A stretch of DNA of 64,000 nt from DASUWK01 sp036378435 (lineage in GTDB: Bacteria; Chloroflexota; Dormibacteria; Dormibacterales; Dormibacteraceae). This document shows, in pieces, positions 25,453-32,212 of the stretch (position 1 is the first letter of the stretch; every line of letters begins with the position of its first letter). The stretch spans positions 1 to 64,000 of the forward strand of contig DASUWK010000031.1 in NCBI GenBank assembly GCA_036378435.1. The letters run 5' to 3'. The notes under the pieces were generated by a model. The model did not search any database. It was not told the DNA's origin and saw nothing but the letters and a program-made list of their open reading frames with translations. Both the position numbers and the translations under genes were made by a program.

Positions 25453-25904
25453 CGCACGCCCAGCGCCCGCTCTACCGCCTCGGCTGGCGTGGCCGCAACC
25501 TCGAGGCCGTCGACGGGCCAGGTGTTGAGGGCGATAACGCGCTTGCCCAGCCGGCGGGCCAGGCCGATCTCGCTCAGCGTCCCCCAGCCGCCGCCGATCG
25601 CGATGACGACGTCCGCGGCCGTGACGATCAAGAGGTTGCGGCCCTGGCCCAGGCCGGTGGCGATGGCTATCACATCCTCGTGTGCGACGCGGCGGTCCTC
25701 GCCCGGCAGGAGCGCGACCACGGTCCCGCCCGCCTCGGCCGCGCCCTTCGACGCCGCCTCGTTCACCGCGCCGGAGCCTCCGCAGACGATCAGCGCGCCC
25801 GCCTCAGCCAGCCGGCGGCCGACCTCCAGCGCCGCCGATTCGTGCGCCGGATCAGGCTCGGACTGCCCGCAGACGGCCACGTAAACACGGGTGGGGCGAG
25901 CCAT
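25449..25904 (-). CDS. TIGR00725/LOG-like Rossmann-fold protein
   Basis: 151 residues. VYVAVCGQSEPD at the N-terminus, IVCGGSGAVNEAASKGAAEA and IAIGGGWGTLSEIG (the GGxGTxxE phosphate-binding motif) place it among LOG-like (formerly lysine decarboxylase-like) proteins, which hydrolyse nucleoside monophosphates to base and ribose phosphate in cytokinin-type members. The ATG at 25904 is preferred because TATAGT lies 9 bases upstream and the homology starts there; the longer frame to 25991 would cross the promoter. The stop overlaps the GH2 start by 4 bases, so the two form an operon. Confidence 0.8.
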   Translation of the reverse strand: MARPTRVYVAVCGQSEPDPAHESAALEVGRRLAEAGALIVCGGSGAVNEAASKGAAEAGGTVVALLPGEDRRVAHEDVIAIATGLGQGRNLLIVTAADVVIAIGGGWGTLSEIGLARRLGKRVIALNTWPVDGLEVAATPAEAVERALGVR

Positions 25905-25913
25905 GTCGGGCTG

Positions 25914-25921
25914 ACTATACT
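25914..25921. promoter_or_regulatory. Symmetric divergent -10 box (ACTATACT)
   Basis: The 8 bases read TATACT on + (25916-25921) and TATAGT on minus (25919-25914), sharing TATA. The minus box lies 9 bases before the LOG-like gene start. The plus box would start a transcript near 25928 that runs through the structured region and terminator. No strong -35 is visible on either side. Confidence 0.55.
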
Positions 25922-26008
25922 GGTGCCCACAGAGCGCGCCCCGACCACCCGTTGGCCGCTGCGCGCTCGAGTCCAACGGCCCGTGCGGCAAAGGAGGTGA
26001 GGCGGAAC

Positions 26009-26068
26009 TTGGATAGTCCTAGTCGTGGAGCCAACCGCCTCGTTTGCCAGCCGGGGGTGACGGTCTAG
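26009..26068 (+). CDS. 19-aa mini-ORF with perfect ribosome-binding site
   Basis: TTG start, 8 bases after AAAGGAGGTGA, encoding MDSPSRGANRLVCQPGVTV and ending in TAG. Such a complete Shine-Dalgarno match is rare in this window, where many genes appear leaderless. The Shine-Dalgarno can pair with a downstream CACCTCC, so translation may depend on RNA folding. It could be a leader peptide in an attenuator or a small protein. One Cys, no membrane segment. The case rests on the ribosome site and on its place inside a terminated transcript. Confidence 0.45.
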   Translation: MDSPSRGANRLVCQPGVTV

Positions 26069-26134
26069 CCACCTCCAGCGAGGGGTAACCACCGCTCTCC
26101 GGAGTCGGAGGCGGAAAGCTCCGCGAGCAGACAA

Positions 26135-26178
26135 GAAGGCCGGGGATGCCGTCGGAGGCCCCCGGCCTTCGCTTTTGT
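26135..26178 (+). terminator. Strong rho-independent terminator
   Basis: GAAGGCCGGGG and CCCCGGCCTTC (11 pairs, 26135-26145 with 26160-26170) are followed by GCTTTTGT. It ends the structured RNA just upstream of the thioesterase start, so it is either the end of an independent RNA or an attenuator. Confidence 0.85.
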
Positions 26179-26202
26179 CCGGGTGTCGCTACGCTCAGTG
26201 CC

Positions 26203-26667
26203 ATGTCCGACACCAAGCGCGACTTCGCCGCCGAGATCCGTGAGCTGCCCGAGGGCTGGGTGCGGGCGATGGGCATCGAGGTCACCTATGCCACGGAGGA
26301 CGAGGTCCGCGCCGAGTGGACGGTCGAGGATCGCCACCTGCAGGCCTACGGCATCGTGCACGGAGGCGTCCACTGCGGAGCCATCGAGACGCTGTGCTCG
26401 ATCGGCGCGGCGATCTGGGGCTGGCAGCACGAGCGCGGAGTGGTCGGGCTCGAGAACCACACCAGCTTTCTCCGGGCCGTCCGCGCGGGCACCCGCCTGC
26501 GGGCGGTGGCCACGCCGGTGCAGCGCGGCAAGCGGACGCAGGTGTGGCGGTCGGAGATCCGTGACGACGAGGACCGCGTCGTCGCCAGCGGCCAGGTCCG
26601 GTTGCTCTGCCTGGAGCAGGGCGCCGCTCTGGGCGGGCAGGGGCTGCAGCCGACTCCGTTTTCTTAG
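26203..26667 (+). CDS. PaaI-type hotdog-fold thioesterase
   Basis: 154 residues. The hotdog thioesterase signature is GIVHGGVHCGAIETLCSIGA (about 50-69), with VVGLENHTSFLRAVRAGTRL in the second strand pair, as in PaaI-like acyl-CoA thioesterases. The substrate is unknown. ATG 26203 is used: homology begins there and TACGCT lies 7 bases upstream, which would give a leaderless mRNA starting after the terminator. A start at 26146 would lie inside the terminator. Convergent with the next gene; its TAG overlaps a leftover TAA of the opposite strand. Confidence 0.85.
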   Translation: MSDTKRDFAAEIRELPEGWVRAMGIEVTYATEDEVRAEWTVEDRHLQAYGIVHGGVHCGAIETLCSIGAAIWGWQHERGVVGLENHTSFLRAVRAGTRLRAVATPVQRGKRTQVWRSEIRDDEDRVVASGQVRLLCLEQGAALGGQGLQPTPFS

Positions 26668-26686
26668 CGACCGGTCACGTAGCCGA

Positions 26687-26744
26687 CATCCGCCGGCGGA
26701 TGGCGCTGAATTCGGCGTGTACTGGGTGCATCCGCCGGCGGATG
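26687..26744. repeat. Pair of 16-bp palindromes
   Basis: CATCCGCCGGCGGATG occurs twice (26687-26702 and 26729-26744), start to start 42 bases, between convergent genes. The core CGCCGGCG is shared with the palindromes near 40.6 and 41.6 kb, whose pairs are spaced 43 bases. Could act as bidirectional terminators, protein sites or REP-like elements. Confidence 0.8.
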
Positions 26745-26761
26745 CGAATGGGGGCGCCGCG

Positions 26762-28282
26762 TCAACGGCCCGTCACGTACCCGAAGATGATCTCGTCGAT
26801 CAGCCTCTCCACCGGCGCCAGGTCGTCGGTGAAGGGCGGGCCGGCGTAGGGCGAGACGCGAAGGGAGCCCGAAGCCAGCGTTTCCTGGGCCGCCACCTCA
26901 ACGCATTCTGGCGCCGGCAGCTGCAGGTTGTGCGTCACGTCGGCGAGGCTGACGGTGGCCGTGCTCGCGTAGACAACCGTGTTGTCCCAGGCGGGCACGT
27001 CGACCAGAAAGACGGACGGGAACACCGCCCGCAGGGTCTGCGCGATCGCCGCCACCAGCCGGTAGTCCGTCGCCGTGCGGCCGACGTTCACAGCCACGAC
27101 GCCGCCCGGCGCCAGGTGGTCGCGAACGGACTCGAAGAACTCCTCGGTCGTCAGGTGGAACGGTATGTACGGCTGGCGGTAGGCGTCGATCGAGATGAGG
27201 TCGTAGGCGCCGGCGCGCGTCGCCAGCCAGTAGCGGGCGTCGGCAACCACGGAGTGCACGTTCGGCTGCGTCAGGTGGAAGTAGCTCCGGGCCACATCGA
27301 CCAGTGCCGGGTCGATCTCCACGCCTGTCACGTCGACTCCCGGGTAGGCCGCGGTCAGCTCCGTCGCGGTCGTGCCCCCGGCCAAGCCGAGGATGGCGAC
27401 CCGGCGCGGCGAGATCCAGCTGGCGCCGGCGGGCCGGAAGGCCGGCGAGACCAGGAACAACGGCCAGTAGCCGCCCACGTCGCCGTCCGGCCGGTATTCG
27501 GAGTGGATCGCCAGGCCCTCGTTGAGCATGAGCTCGGTGGTGTCGCCGACCTGCACGACCTGGATGTAGTTGTAGGCGGAATCGCGTTCGTACAGCAGCC
27601 GTCCCTGCTGGGGCGGCTTGATCCCGCTGGGCAGGAAGAGCCAGGTCAGCGCGAGCACGGCGGCAAAGGCCGCGTAGAGCCGGCGGCGGGGCCAGAGCGC
27701 CAGCGCCGAGATCACGACGAGGGCGGCCGCGAAGCCGACCAGCGTTGGGCGCGTCCCGTAGCTCGGGATGAACCAGAACACCGGCAGGAAGGTGCCCAGG
27801 ATGCTGCCCGCGGTGCTGAGCGCGTAGACGCGGCCGGCCACGTCGCCGCCCCGGCGCACGTCGGTCAGCAGGAGCCGGATCGCAAACGGCGAGACGCAGC
27901 CGAGCAGGATCACCGGCACCGCGAAGAGCAGCAGGACCGCCAGCAGGGTGCCGAGCACCAGCCCGGCCGACACCGTGGCGAAGCCGCGCTGCGACGCGAG
28001 CAGGATCGGGTAGCTGACCAGCGGCACCACGCCGACCCAGAGCCCGGCCCAGGCGGTCAGCTGGAAGAGCAGCTCAGCTTCCGGCCGGCGGTCGGCCAGC
28101 CTGCCGCCGAGGATGTAGCCGGCGCTCAGGTAGAGCAGGATCAGGCCGATCAGGACGCCCCAGACGTAGAGGCTGGTGCCGAAGTACGGAGCCAGCAGCC
28201 GCGCCGCGGAGAACTCGATGCCGAGCGAGGCCATGCCCGAGACGAAAACGAGGGGCAGCACCAGGCGGCGGGTGTGGGTCAC
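26762..28282 (-). CDS. Fused membrane (MFS-like) / spermidine synthase-like protein
   Basis: 506 residues. The first 215 residues hold about seven to eight hydrophobic segments. The soluble half begins near 225 (RDSAYNYIQVVQ, typical of spermidine synthase) and has the SAM/decarboxylated-SAM binding pattern VAILGLAGGTTATELTAAYP (about 293), EIDPALVDVARSYF and YDLISIDAYRQ. Fused proteins of this kind are common and mostly uncharacterised; true spermidine synthesis is not proven because the polyamine-site residues cannot be verified. The last residues FGYVTGR are also encoded, with only third-base changes, by a remnant beyond the palindromes. Confidence 0.85.
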   Translation of the reverse strand: MTHTRRLVLPLVFVSGMASLGIEFSAARLLAPYFGTSLYVWGVLIGLILLYLSAGYILGGRLADRRPEAELLFQLTAWAGLWVGVVPLVSYPILLASQRGFATVSAGLVLGTLLAVLLLFAVPVILLGCVSPFAIRLLLTDVRRGGDVAGRVYALSTAGSILGTFLPVFWFIPSYGTRPTLVGFAAALVVISALALWPRRRLYAAFAAVLALTWLFLPSGIKPPQQGRLLYERDSAYNYIQVVQVGDTTELMLNEGLAIHSEYRPDGDVGGYWPLFLVSPAFRPAGASWISPRRVAILGLAGGTTATELTAAYPGVDVTGVEIDPALVDVARSYFHLTQPNVHSVVADARYWLATRAGAYDLISIDAYRQPYIPFHLTTEEFFESVRDHLAPGGVVAVNVGRTATDYRLVAAIAQTLRAVFPSVFLVDVPAWDNTVVYASTATVSLADVTHNLQLPAPECVEVAAQETLASGSLRVSPYAGPPFTDDLAPVERLIDEIIFGYVTGR

Positions 28283-28294
28283 TCCGCCGGGAGC

Positions 28295-29167
28295 TTAGCT
28301 GTTGCCCGCGACCCGGCTTTCAGCCCAGCGCCGCGTGGCCTCGTCCAGGGGCAGCGGCAGCCGCACCTTGACCTCCGCGAAAAGGTCGCCGGCCGTTCCT
28401 CCCTTGGCGTCCGGCATGCCGAGACCGCGCAGCCGGAGGCGGGTGCCGTTCTGCGTCTCCGGCGGAACCTTCAAGGTGACCCGGCCCCCCTTCGGCGTCG
28501 GCACCTCGGCCTCGCCGCCGAGCAGCGCCGTCTCCAGGGGCACGCTCACCGTCGTGGTGAGGTCCTTGCCCTCGCGACGAAACTGGCGATCAGTCTCGAC
28601 GCTGACGCGCGCCCTCAGGCCGGGCACGCGCAGCACGGCGCCGTCGGCGACACCCGCGGGCACTTTCACCTCGATGCGGCGGCCGTCCGGCAGCTCAAAG
28701 CTGCGCGCGGTGCCGGAGATCGCCTCCCGGAGGCTGACGTGAATCGTTCCTTCGGCTTCGACCGGGGCGGTCCGGGCGCGCCCGAAGATGTCGCCCAAGC
28801 CGCCGTCGCGGAAGAGATCCTCGATGTTGATGTCGCCCATGTCGCCGTAGGACTCGACCGTGACCCTGGGCCCGCCACGTCGCGTCGAGCGGCGCGGGCC
28901 GGCGTCGCCGCGGGGCGGATCGACCCCGGCCTGCTGCGCCGCGCGCCAGTCGCCGCCAAAGGCGTCGTAGAGCTTTCGCTTCTCCGGGTCCGAGAGGACC
29001 TCGTGGGCCTCCGAGATCTCCTTGAACCGGGCCTCGGCGGCCCGGTCTCCTTGGTTGACGTCAGGGTGATATTGACGCGCGCGCTTGCGAAACGCGGACT
29101 TGATCTCCTTCTCGGAGGCGGTCCGCGAAACTCCCAGCGTCTCGTAGTAATCGGCGACCTTCGGCAT
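28295..29167 (-). CDS. DnaJ/CbpA-type J-domain chaperone
   Basis: 290 residues. The J-domain [20 protein letters not shown] with RQYHPDVN (HPD motif, about 33-40) is followed by a short Gly/Asp/Arg linker (about 75-125) and the two C-terminal substrate-binding beta domains. The Cys-rich zinc-finger region of classical DnaJ is absent, so this is a CbpA-like type II protein. It stimulates a DnaK ATPase and binds client proteins. It sits 27 bases after the metallophosphatase gene on the same strand; DnaK and GrpE are not in the window. Confidence 0.88.
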   Translation of the reverse strand: MPKVADYYETLGVSRTASEKEIKSAFRKRARQYHPDVNQGDRAAEARFKEISEAHEVLSDPEKRKLYDAFGGDWRAAQQAGVDPPRGDAGPRRSTRRGGPRVTVESYGDMGDINIEDLFRDGGLGDIFGRARTAPVEAEGTIHVSLREAISGTARSFELPDGRRIEVKVPAGVADGAVLRVPGLRARVSVETDRQFRREGKDLTTTVSVPLETALLGGEAEVPTPKGGRVTLKVPPETQNGTRLRLRGLGMPDAKGGTAGDLFAEVKVRLPLPLDEATRRWAESRVAGNS

Positions 29168-29194
29168 CGTGTGAGTTTCTTACCGTCCGGGCGG

Positions 29195-29809
29195 TCAGAT
29201 CAAAACGATCTCGGCGCTGACGTGGTCTCCGTCGATCTCCAGGATGCCGACAGAAGGGCGCTGGGTGCGGCGCCGGTGCCGGATGAACTGCAGCCAGGTC
29301 CATTCGAACCAGTTCGGCTTCCGCGCAAGGCGGACCTCGGCTGCGGCTCGGTCGACCTGGTAGACGGCGCCCGGGTTGAAGATCAGGGCGCCATCCTCGC
29401 GCACGATTCGGGCCGCGTGCGTGTGCCCGTAGACGATCACGTCCGCATCGGGGGCTTGGCGGCGCAGCCAGCGGGCCAGCCCCGGCGCGAGCCAGAAGCG
29501 CCCCAGGGTGACCGTGCCGAGGAAGGTGAGCGGCTCCTCGTAGAGGCGGCCGCGGTTGCCGTGCAGGATGGCGATCTTGCGTCCGGCCACCTCGAGGCTT
29601 CGTATCCGGGGCAGATCGAGCGCGGGATCGTGGTCGCCCCGCACAGCTTCGACCGGCGCGAGCGCGGCCAGGCGGTCGAGCGTCTCGGCGCCGCCCACGT
29701 CTCCCGCGTGAAGGATCAGGTCGACCCCGGCCAGCCGCTCGAAGAGCGCAGCCGGCAGCTCATCGAGGAACTCAGGGCAGTGGGTGTCCGCGACGACGCC
29801 GATCCGCAC
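29195..29809 (-). CDS. YfcE/MJ0936-type metallophosphoesterase
   Basis: 204 residues. Calcineurin-like phosphoesterase motifs: IGVVADTHC (DxH), LILHAGDVGG (GDxxG), VRGDHD (in place of the usual GNHD), ILHGNRG and VYGHTHAA (GHTH). Members hydrolyse phosphodiesters with two metal ions; the natural substrate is unknown. The Asn of GNHD is replaced by Asp, seen in several members. GTG 29809 (MRIGVVADTH) is chosen since the longer TTG start at 29845 would overlap the start of the divergent gene; GGGGA lies upstream at a loose spacing. Confidence 0.82.
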   Translation of the reverse strand: MRIGVVADTHCPEFLDELPAALFERLAGVDLILHAGDVGGAETLDRLAALAPVEAVRGDHDPALDLPRIRSLEVAGRKIAILHGNRGRLYEEPLTFLGTVTLGRFWLAPGLARWLRRQAPDADVIVYGHTHAARIVREDGALIFNPGAVYQVDRAAAEVRLARKPNWFEWTWLQFIRHRRRTQRPSVGILEIDGDHVSAEIVLI

Positions 29810-29826
29810 AGCCTGATTTTCCCCGC

Positions 29827-29855
29827 TTGACAAATTAGCAACCAATGGTTTCTAT
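29827..29855 (+). promoter_or_regulatory. Promoter for the DUF4097-DUF2089 operon
   Basis: Consensus -35 TTGACA (29827-29832), 17-base spacer, -10 TTCTAT (29850-29855), then 7 bases to ATG 29863. This would give a leaderless mRNA and is the best-formed promoter in the window. Confidence 0.6.
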
Positions 29856-29862
29856 TTTGGGC

Positions 29863-30606
29863 ATGCAAGACTCAAAAAGGGAAATCCTCCAACGAGTAGC
29901 CGCCGGTGAGTTGACCCCTGAGGAAGCCGAGGCCCGCCTCACGGAGATCGAGCACGGGCCGACCGAAACCGCCACGGCAGTCGCGACCGGCGACCCCGCG
30001 ACCGCTGTTCGCGTGGTCCGCATCGCCGGCTCGGCCGAGATCGTCGGCGACCCGAGCGTCCGCGAGGCTGTGGCCGACGGCCCGCACGTCGTACGCCGCG
30101 AAGGTGGAACGCTGGTCATCGAGTCCAAGCCGATGCCGAGCGAGGGCTACGTGTTCGGTCCCTTCCACATCGGCACCGACCTCCATCGCAGGCTGCAGGT
30201 TCGCATGAACCCCGATCTTCCTCTGGACGCCGAGATCCAGGCCGGTTCGCTGCGCGTGAGCGGGCTGAATGACTCGATCAAGGCCGAGGTCCAGGCAGGG
30301 TCCGCGAGGATCGACGGCTTCCAGAAGCAGCTGGACATCACAGTCCAGGCCGGGTCGGTGACCGCGGCGGGCAAGCTGACCTGGGGAGCGTCTCGGATCG
30401 CCTGCGAAGCCGGCAGCGTCCGGGTCGGGCTGGACCCCGCCTCCAATGTCACGATCCGCGCCCACACCACCATCGGCCGGATCTCCCTGCCCGGCCGCGA
30501 CTCGCGCGCGTCGATCGGCGGCGACGCGGTGGAGTCGGTCGTCGGCGGTGGCGACGCGACCCTGGACATCGAGTCCTCGATGGGCTCGGTCGTGGTCTCG
30601 GTCTAG
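29863..30606 (+). CDS. DUF4097-type beta-helix protein with SHOCT-like N-terminus
   Basis: 247 residues. The N-terminal helical motif REILQRVAAGELTPEEAEAR resembles SHOCT-like oligomerisation segments. The rest is a right-handed beta-repeat region with periodic VQAGSVRI-type strands (AEVQAGSARIDG, ITVQAGSVTAAG, ACEAGSVRVGL), as in DUF4097/YvlB-like proteins tied to envelope stress in Firmicutes. No signal peptide or membrane segment, so probably cytoplasmic. ATG 29863 fits the promoter; ATG 29845 is an alternative. Followed after 12 bases by the DUF2089 gene, a known pairing. Role in stress sensing is inferred. Confidence 0.75.
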   Translation: MQDSKREILQRVAAGELTPEEAEARLTEIEHGPTETATAVATGDPATAVRVVRIAGSAEIVGDPSVREAVADGPHVVRREGGTLVIESKPMPSEGYVFGPFHIGTDLHRRLQVRMNPDLPLDAEIQAGSLRVSGLNDSIKAEVQAGSARIDGFQKQLDITVQAGSVTAAGKLTWGASRIACEAGSVRVGLDPASNVTIRAHTTIGRISLPGRDSRASIGGDAVESVVGGGDATLDIESSMGSVVVSV

Positions 30607-30618
30607 AGGCACCTCTAG

Positions 30619-30996
30619 ATGAGCGACAGGACCGCTCCCCGCGACTGCCCGGTCTGCGGGGAGCGGCTCCGGCTGACTCGGCTGAGCTGCCGCGCCTGCG
30701 GGACCGAGATCTCCGGTGACTTCGAAGCCTGCGAGTTCTGCGCGCTCAACTCCGAGGACCGCCAGACCCTGCGCGTCTTCCTCGCCTCTCGCGGCAACAT
30801 GCGTGAGCTCGAGCGCCACCTCGGCGTCAGCTACCCGACCGCGCGCGCCCGCTTCGACACCTTGCTCAGCCGGCTGGGCATCGAGCGCGCCGCGCCGCCT
30901 CCGACTGATCGCCTTGACGTGCTCGAGGCGCTGGCCCGTGGGGAGCTCCCGGTGGATGAGGCCTTAGACCGGTTGGGCGGCGCGGGCTCGGAATAA
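30619..30996 (+). CDS. DUF2089-family zinc-ribbon/HTH protein
   Basis: 125 residues. Two Cys pairs, CPVCGE (about 10) and CRACGTE (about 25), with a third C-x2-C (CEFC) suggest a zinc ribbon. MRELERHLGVSYPTARARFD (about 60) is an HTH of the sigma-like type used by DUF2089. The C-terminal LEALARGELPVDEALDRLGG mirrors the N-terminal motif of its operon partner, which suggests the two bind each other. Likely a transcription regulator. Its last 33 bases overlap the 3' end of the convergent MFS gene. Confidence 0.8.
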   Translation: MSDRTAPRDCPVCGERLRLTRLSCRACGTEISGDFEACEFCALNSEDRQTLRVFLASRGNMRELERHLGVSYPTARARFDTLLSRLGIERAAPPPTDRLDVLEALARGELPVDEALDRLGGAGSE

Positions 30997-32160
30997 GCCT
31001 CCCGCCAGGAGCAGTAGGGGCGCCAGGGCGCACGCGCCGGCGACATAGAACGCCACGTGCGGGTCGACTCGATAGAGCGCCGCCCCGATCGGCGGGCCGA
31101 ACAGCCCGCCGAGATAGAAGGGGAACAGCACCTGGCCGAGCACCGCTCCCCGGCGCTGCTCGCTGACGGTGGAGGCCAGCAGCGCCATGGTGGTGGCGGT
31201 AACCGCGGCCGCGGCGGCACCATAGGCGACGAGGAGGCCGGCCAGGGCCACGAGCCCGCCCGCCCGCGCCGCGAGGAGCATCGCGATGCAGCCGATCGTC
31301 GAGGTCGTGACCAGCACCGGCGCGGCCCCGAAACGGTCGACCAGCCGGCCCCAAAGCGGCGACGAGACCGCCTGGGCAGCGGCCATCGCCGAAAGGACAA
31401 GGCCGATCGAGGTGATGGCGGCGGCCTGCGTCGGATAGCCGCCCAGGTGCTGGATGACCAGCGGCAGGAAGGGGGCCAGCGTCCAGAAGCCCAGCTGGAT
31501 GATGCCGAGGGCCACGAAGAGCCGCCAGACCATCCCGTGGCTGGCGATCTCCCTGACCGCCGCCCACAGCGCCTTCAGCGCCGGCTCCACCTGGCGCCGG
31601 GCGCGCGGGCGCTCCTGGACCAGGACGGTGAGCGCGATCGCGATCGCGACGGAGGCCGCAGCGTCGAACAGCAGCATGCCGCGGACGTCCACCAGCCGGA
31701 TCAGCCAGGCTCCGATCAGCGGCCCGATCGCGCGGCCCGCGGGCGCACCGCCCGCGACGATCCCGACCGCCAGGCCCAGCTTCATCTTTGGCGTGGCGTC
31801 CGCCTGGATGGCGAGCATTACGCCGGTGTTGCCAAGCACGAAGCCGCTGAGAGCTCGGAATGTCAGCGCGACCTCCGGGTTCGGCGAAAGCGCCCAGCCC
31901 GCGAAGATCACCGCCTCGACGAGCGCGCTGCGCACGACCACGGCCTTGCGGCTGTAGCGATCGGCCCAGACGCCCCAGAACGGCGCCAACGGGATGCCGA
32001 TGACCCAGCTCAGTGAAGCCATGGCCGCGGTCCAGCCTGGAACGCCCGAGACGCCGATGCCCAGCTCGCGGAGGTAGTACGGCGTGTAGGCGGCGAGCTG
32101 GTTCCAGCTGAGCGACTCGACGAGGGTCGTGAGAAAGAACAGCGCTGCGAGGAGAAGCCA
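30964..32160 (-). CDS. MFS transporter with unclear start
   Basis: About 399 residues, 11-12 membrane segments. The MFS loop motif GVWADRYSRKAVVV follows the second helix, and GRLVDRFGAAPVLV marks the second half. Drug or sugar efflux is possible. The first ATG in frame (32022) would remove helix 1: upstream codons clearly encode WLLLAALFFLTTLVESLS and YYLRELGIGV, typical of MFS helix 1, but no ATG, GTG or TTG precedes them before the E1-alpha gene. A polypurine stretch from an inserted GC-rich palindrome sits where the start should be. Translation may use CTG (32142 or 32211) or the start has been damaged. Confidence 0.75.
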   Translation of the reverse strand, partial: WLLLAALFFLTTLVESLSWNQLAAYTPYYLRELGIGVSGVPGWTAAMASLSWVIGIPLAPFWGVWADRYSRKAVVVRSALVEAVIFAGWALSPNPEVALTFRALSGFVLGNTGVMLAIQADATPKMKLGLAVGIVAGGAPAGRAIGPLIGAWLIRLVDVRGMLLFDAAASVAIAIALTVLVQERPRARRQVEPALKALWAAVREIASHGMVWRLFVALGIIQLGFWTLAPFLPLVIQHLGGYPTQAAAITSIGLVLSAMAAAQAVSSPLWGRLVDRFGAAPVLVTTSTIGCIAMLLAARAGGLVALAGLLVAYGAAAAAVTATTMALLASTVSEQRRGAVLGQVLFPFYLGGLFGPPIGAALYRVDPHVAFYVAGACALAPLLLLAGGLFRARAAQPV

Positions 32161-32173
32161 CGTCCCTCCCCTT

Positions 32174-32196
32174 CCCCCTCCCGCTTGCGGGAGGGG
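32174..32196. repeat. GC-rich palindrome between E1-alpha and MFS genes
   Basis: CCCCTCCCG-CTTG-CGGGAGGGG is a near-perfect hairpin followed by CTGGGGGTGGG. A related element (CCCTCCCC ... GGGGAGGG with GGGCTGGGG) lies at 34594-34652. Both sit at gene junctions within operons. REP-like family inferred from two copies. Confidence 0.6.
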
Positions 32197-32212
32197 CTGG
32201 GGGTGGGTCAGC

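Larger units (their letters stand above)
25928..26178 (+). ncRNA. Structured RNA or leader RNA, about 250 nt, family not recognised
   Basis: The gap between the LOG-like and thioesterase genes has its own -10 box and ends at a strong terminator. Within it: arms CCGTTGG/CCAACGG (25949-25955 with 25973-25979); an 11-base perfect complement of the 16S 3' end, AAAGGAGGTGA (25990-26000); nested pairings GGAGGT with ACCTCC (26072-26077) and GAGGCGG with CCGCCTC (26035-26041), which would sequester that site; and a small hairpin GCGGA-AAGC-TCCGC (26111-26124). A 19-codon frame starts 8 bases after the ribosome site. It may be an independent small RNA, a dual-function RNA, or an attenuating leader of the thioesterase gene 25 bases beyond the terminator. 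It does not match tmRNA, RNase P, SRP or riboswitch patterns that I know. Confidence 0.55.

Noticed and set aside
23491..25884. Long + strand frame opposite the GH2 gene
   Set aside because: The GH2 domains are continuous on the minus strand; this is an antisense shadow.
26183..29830. Long open frame on the + strand (over 1200 codons)
   Set aside because: It lies opposite four clear minus-strand genes with complete motifs and alongside the thioesterase; composition is Arg/Ala/His-rich noise typical of antisense frames at high GC.
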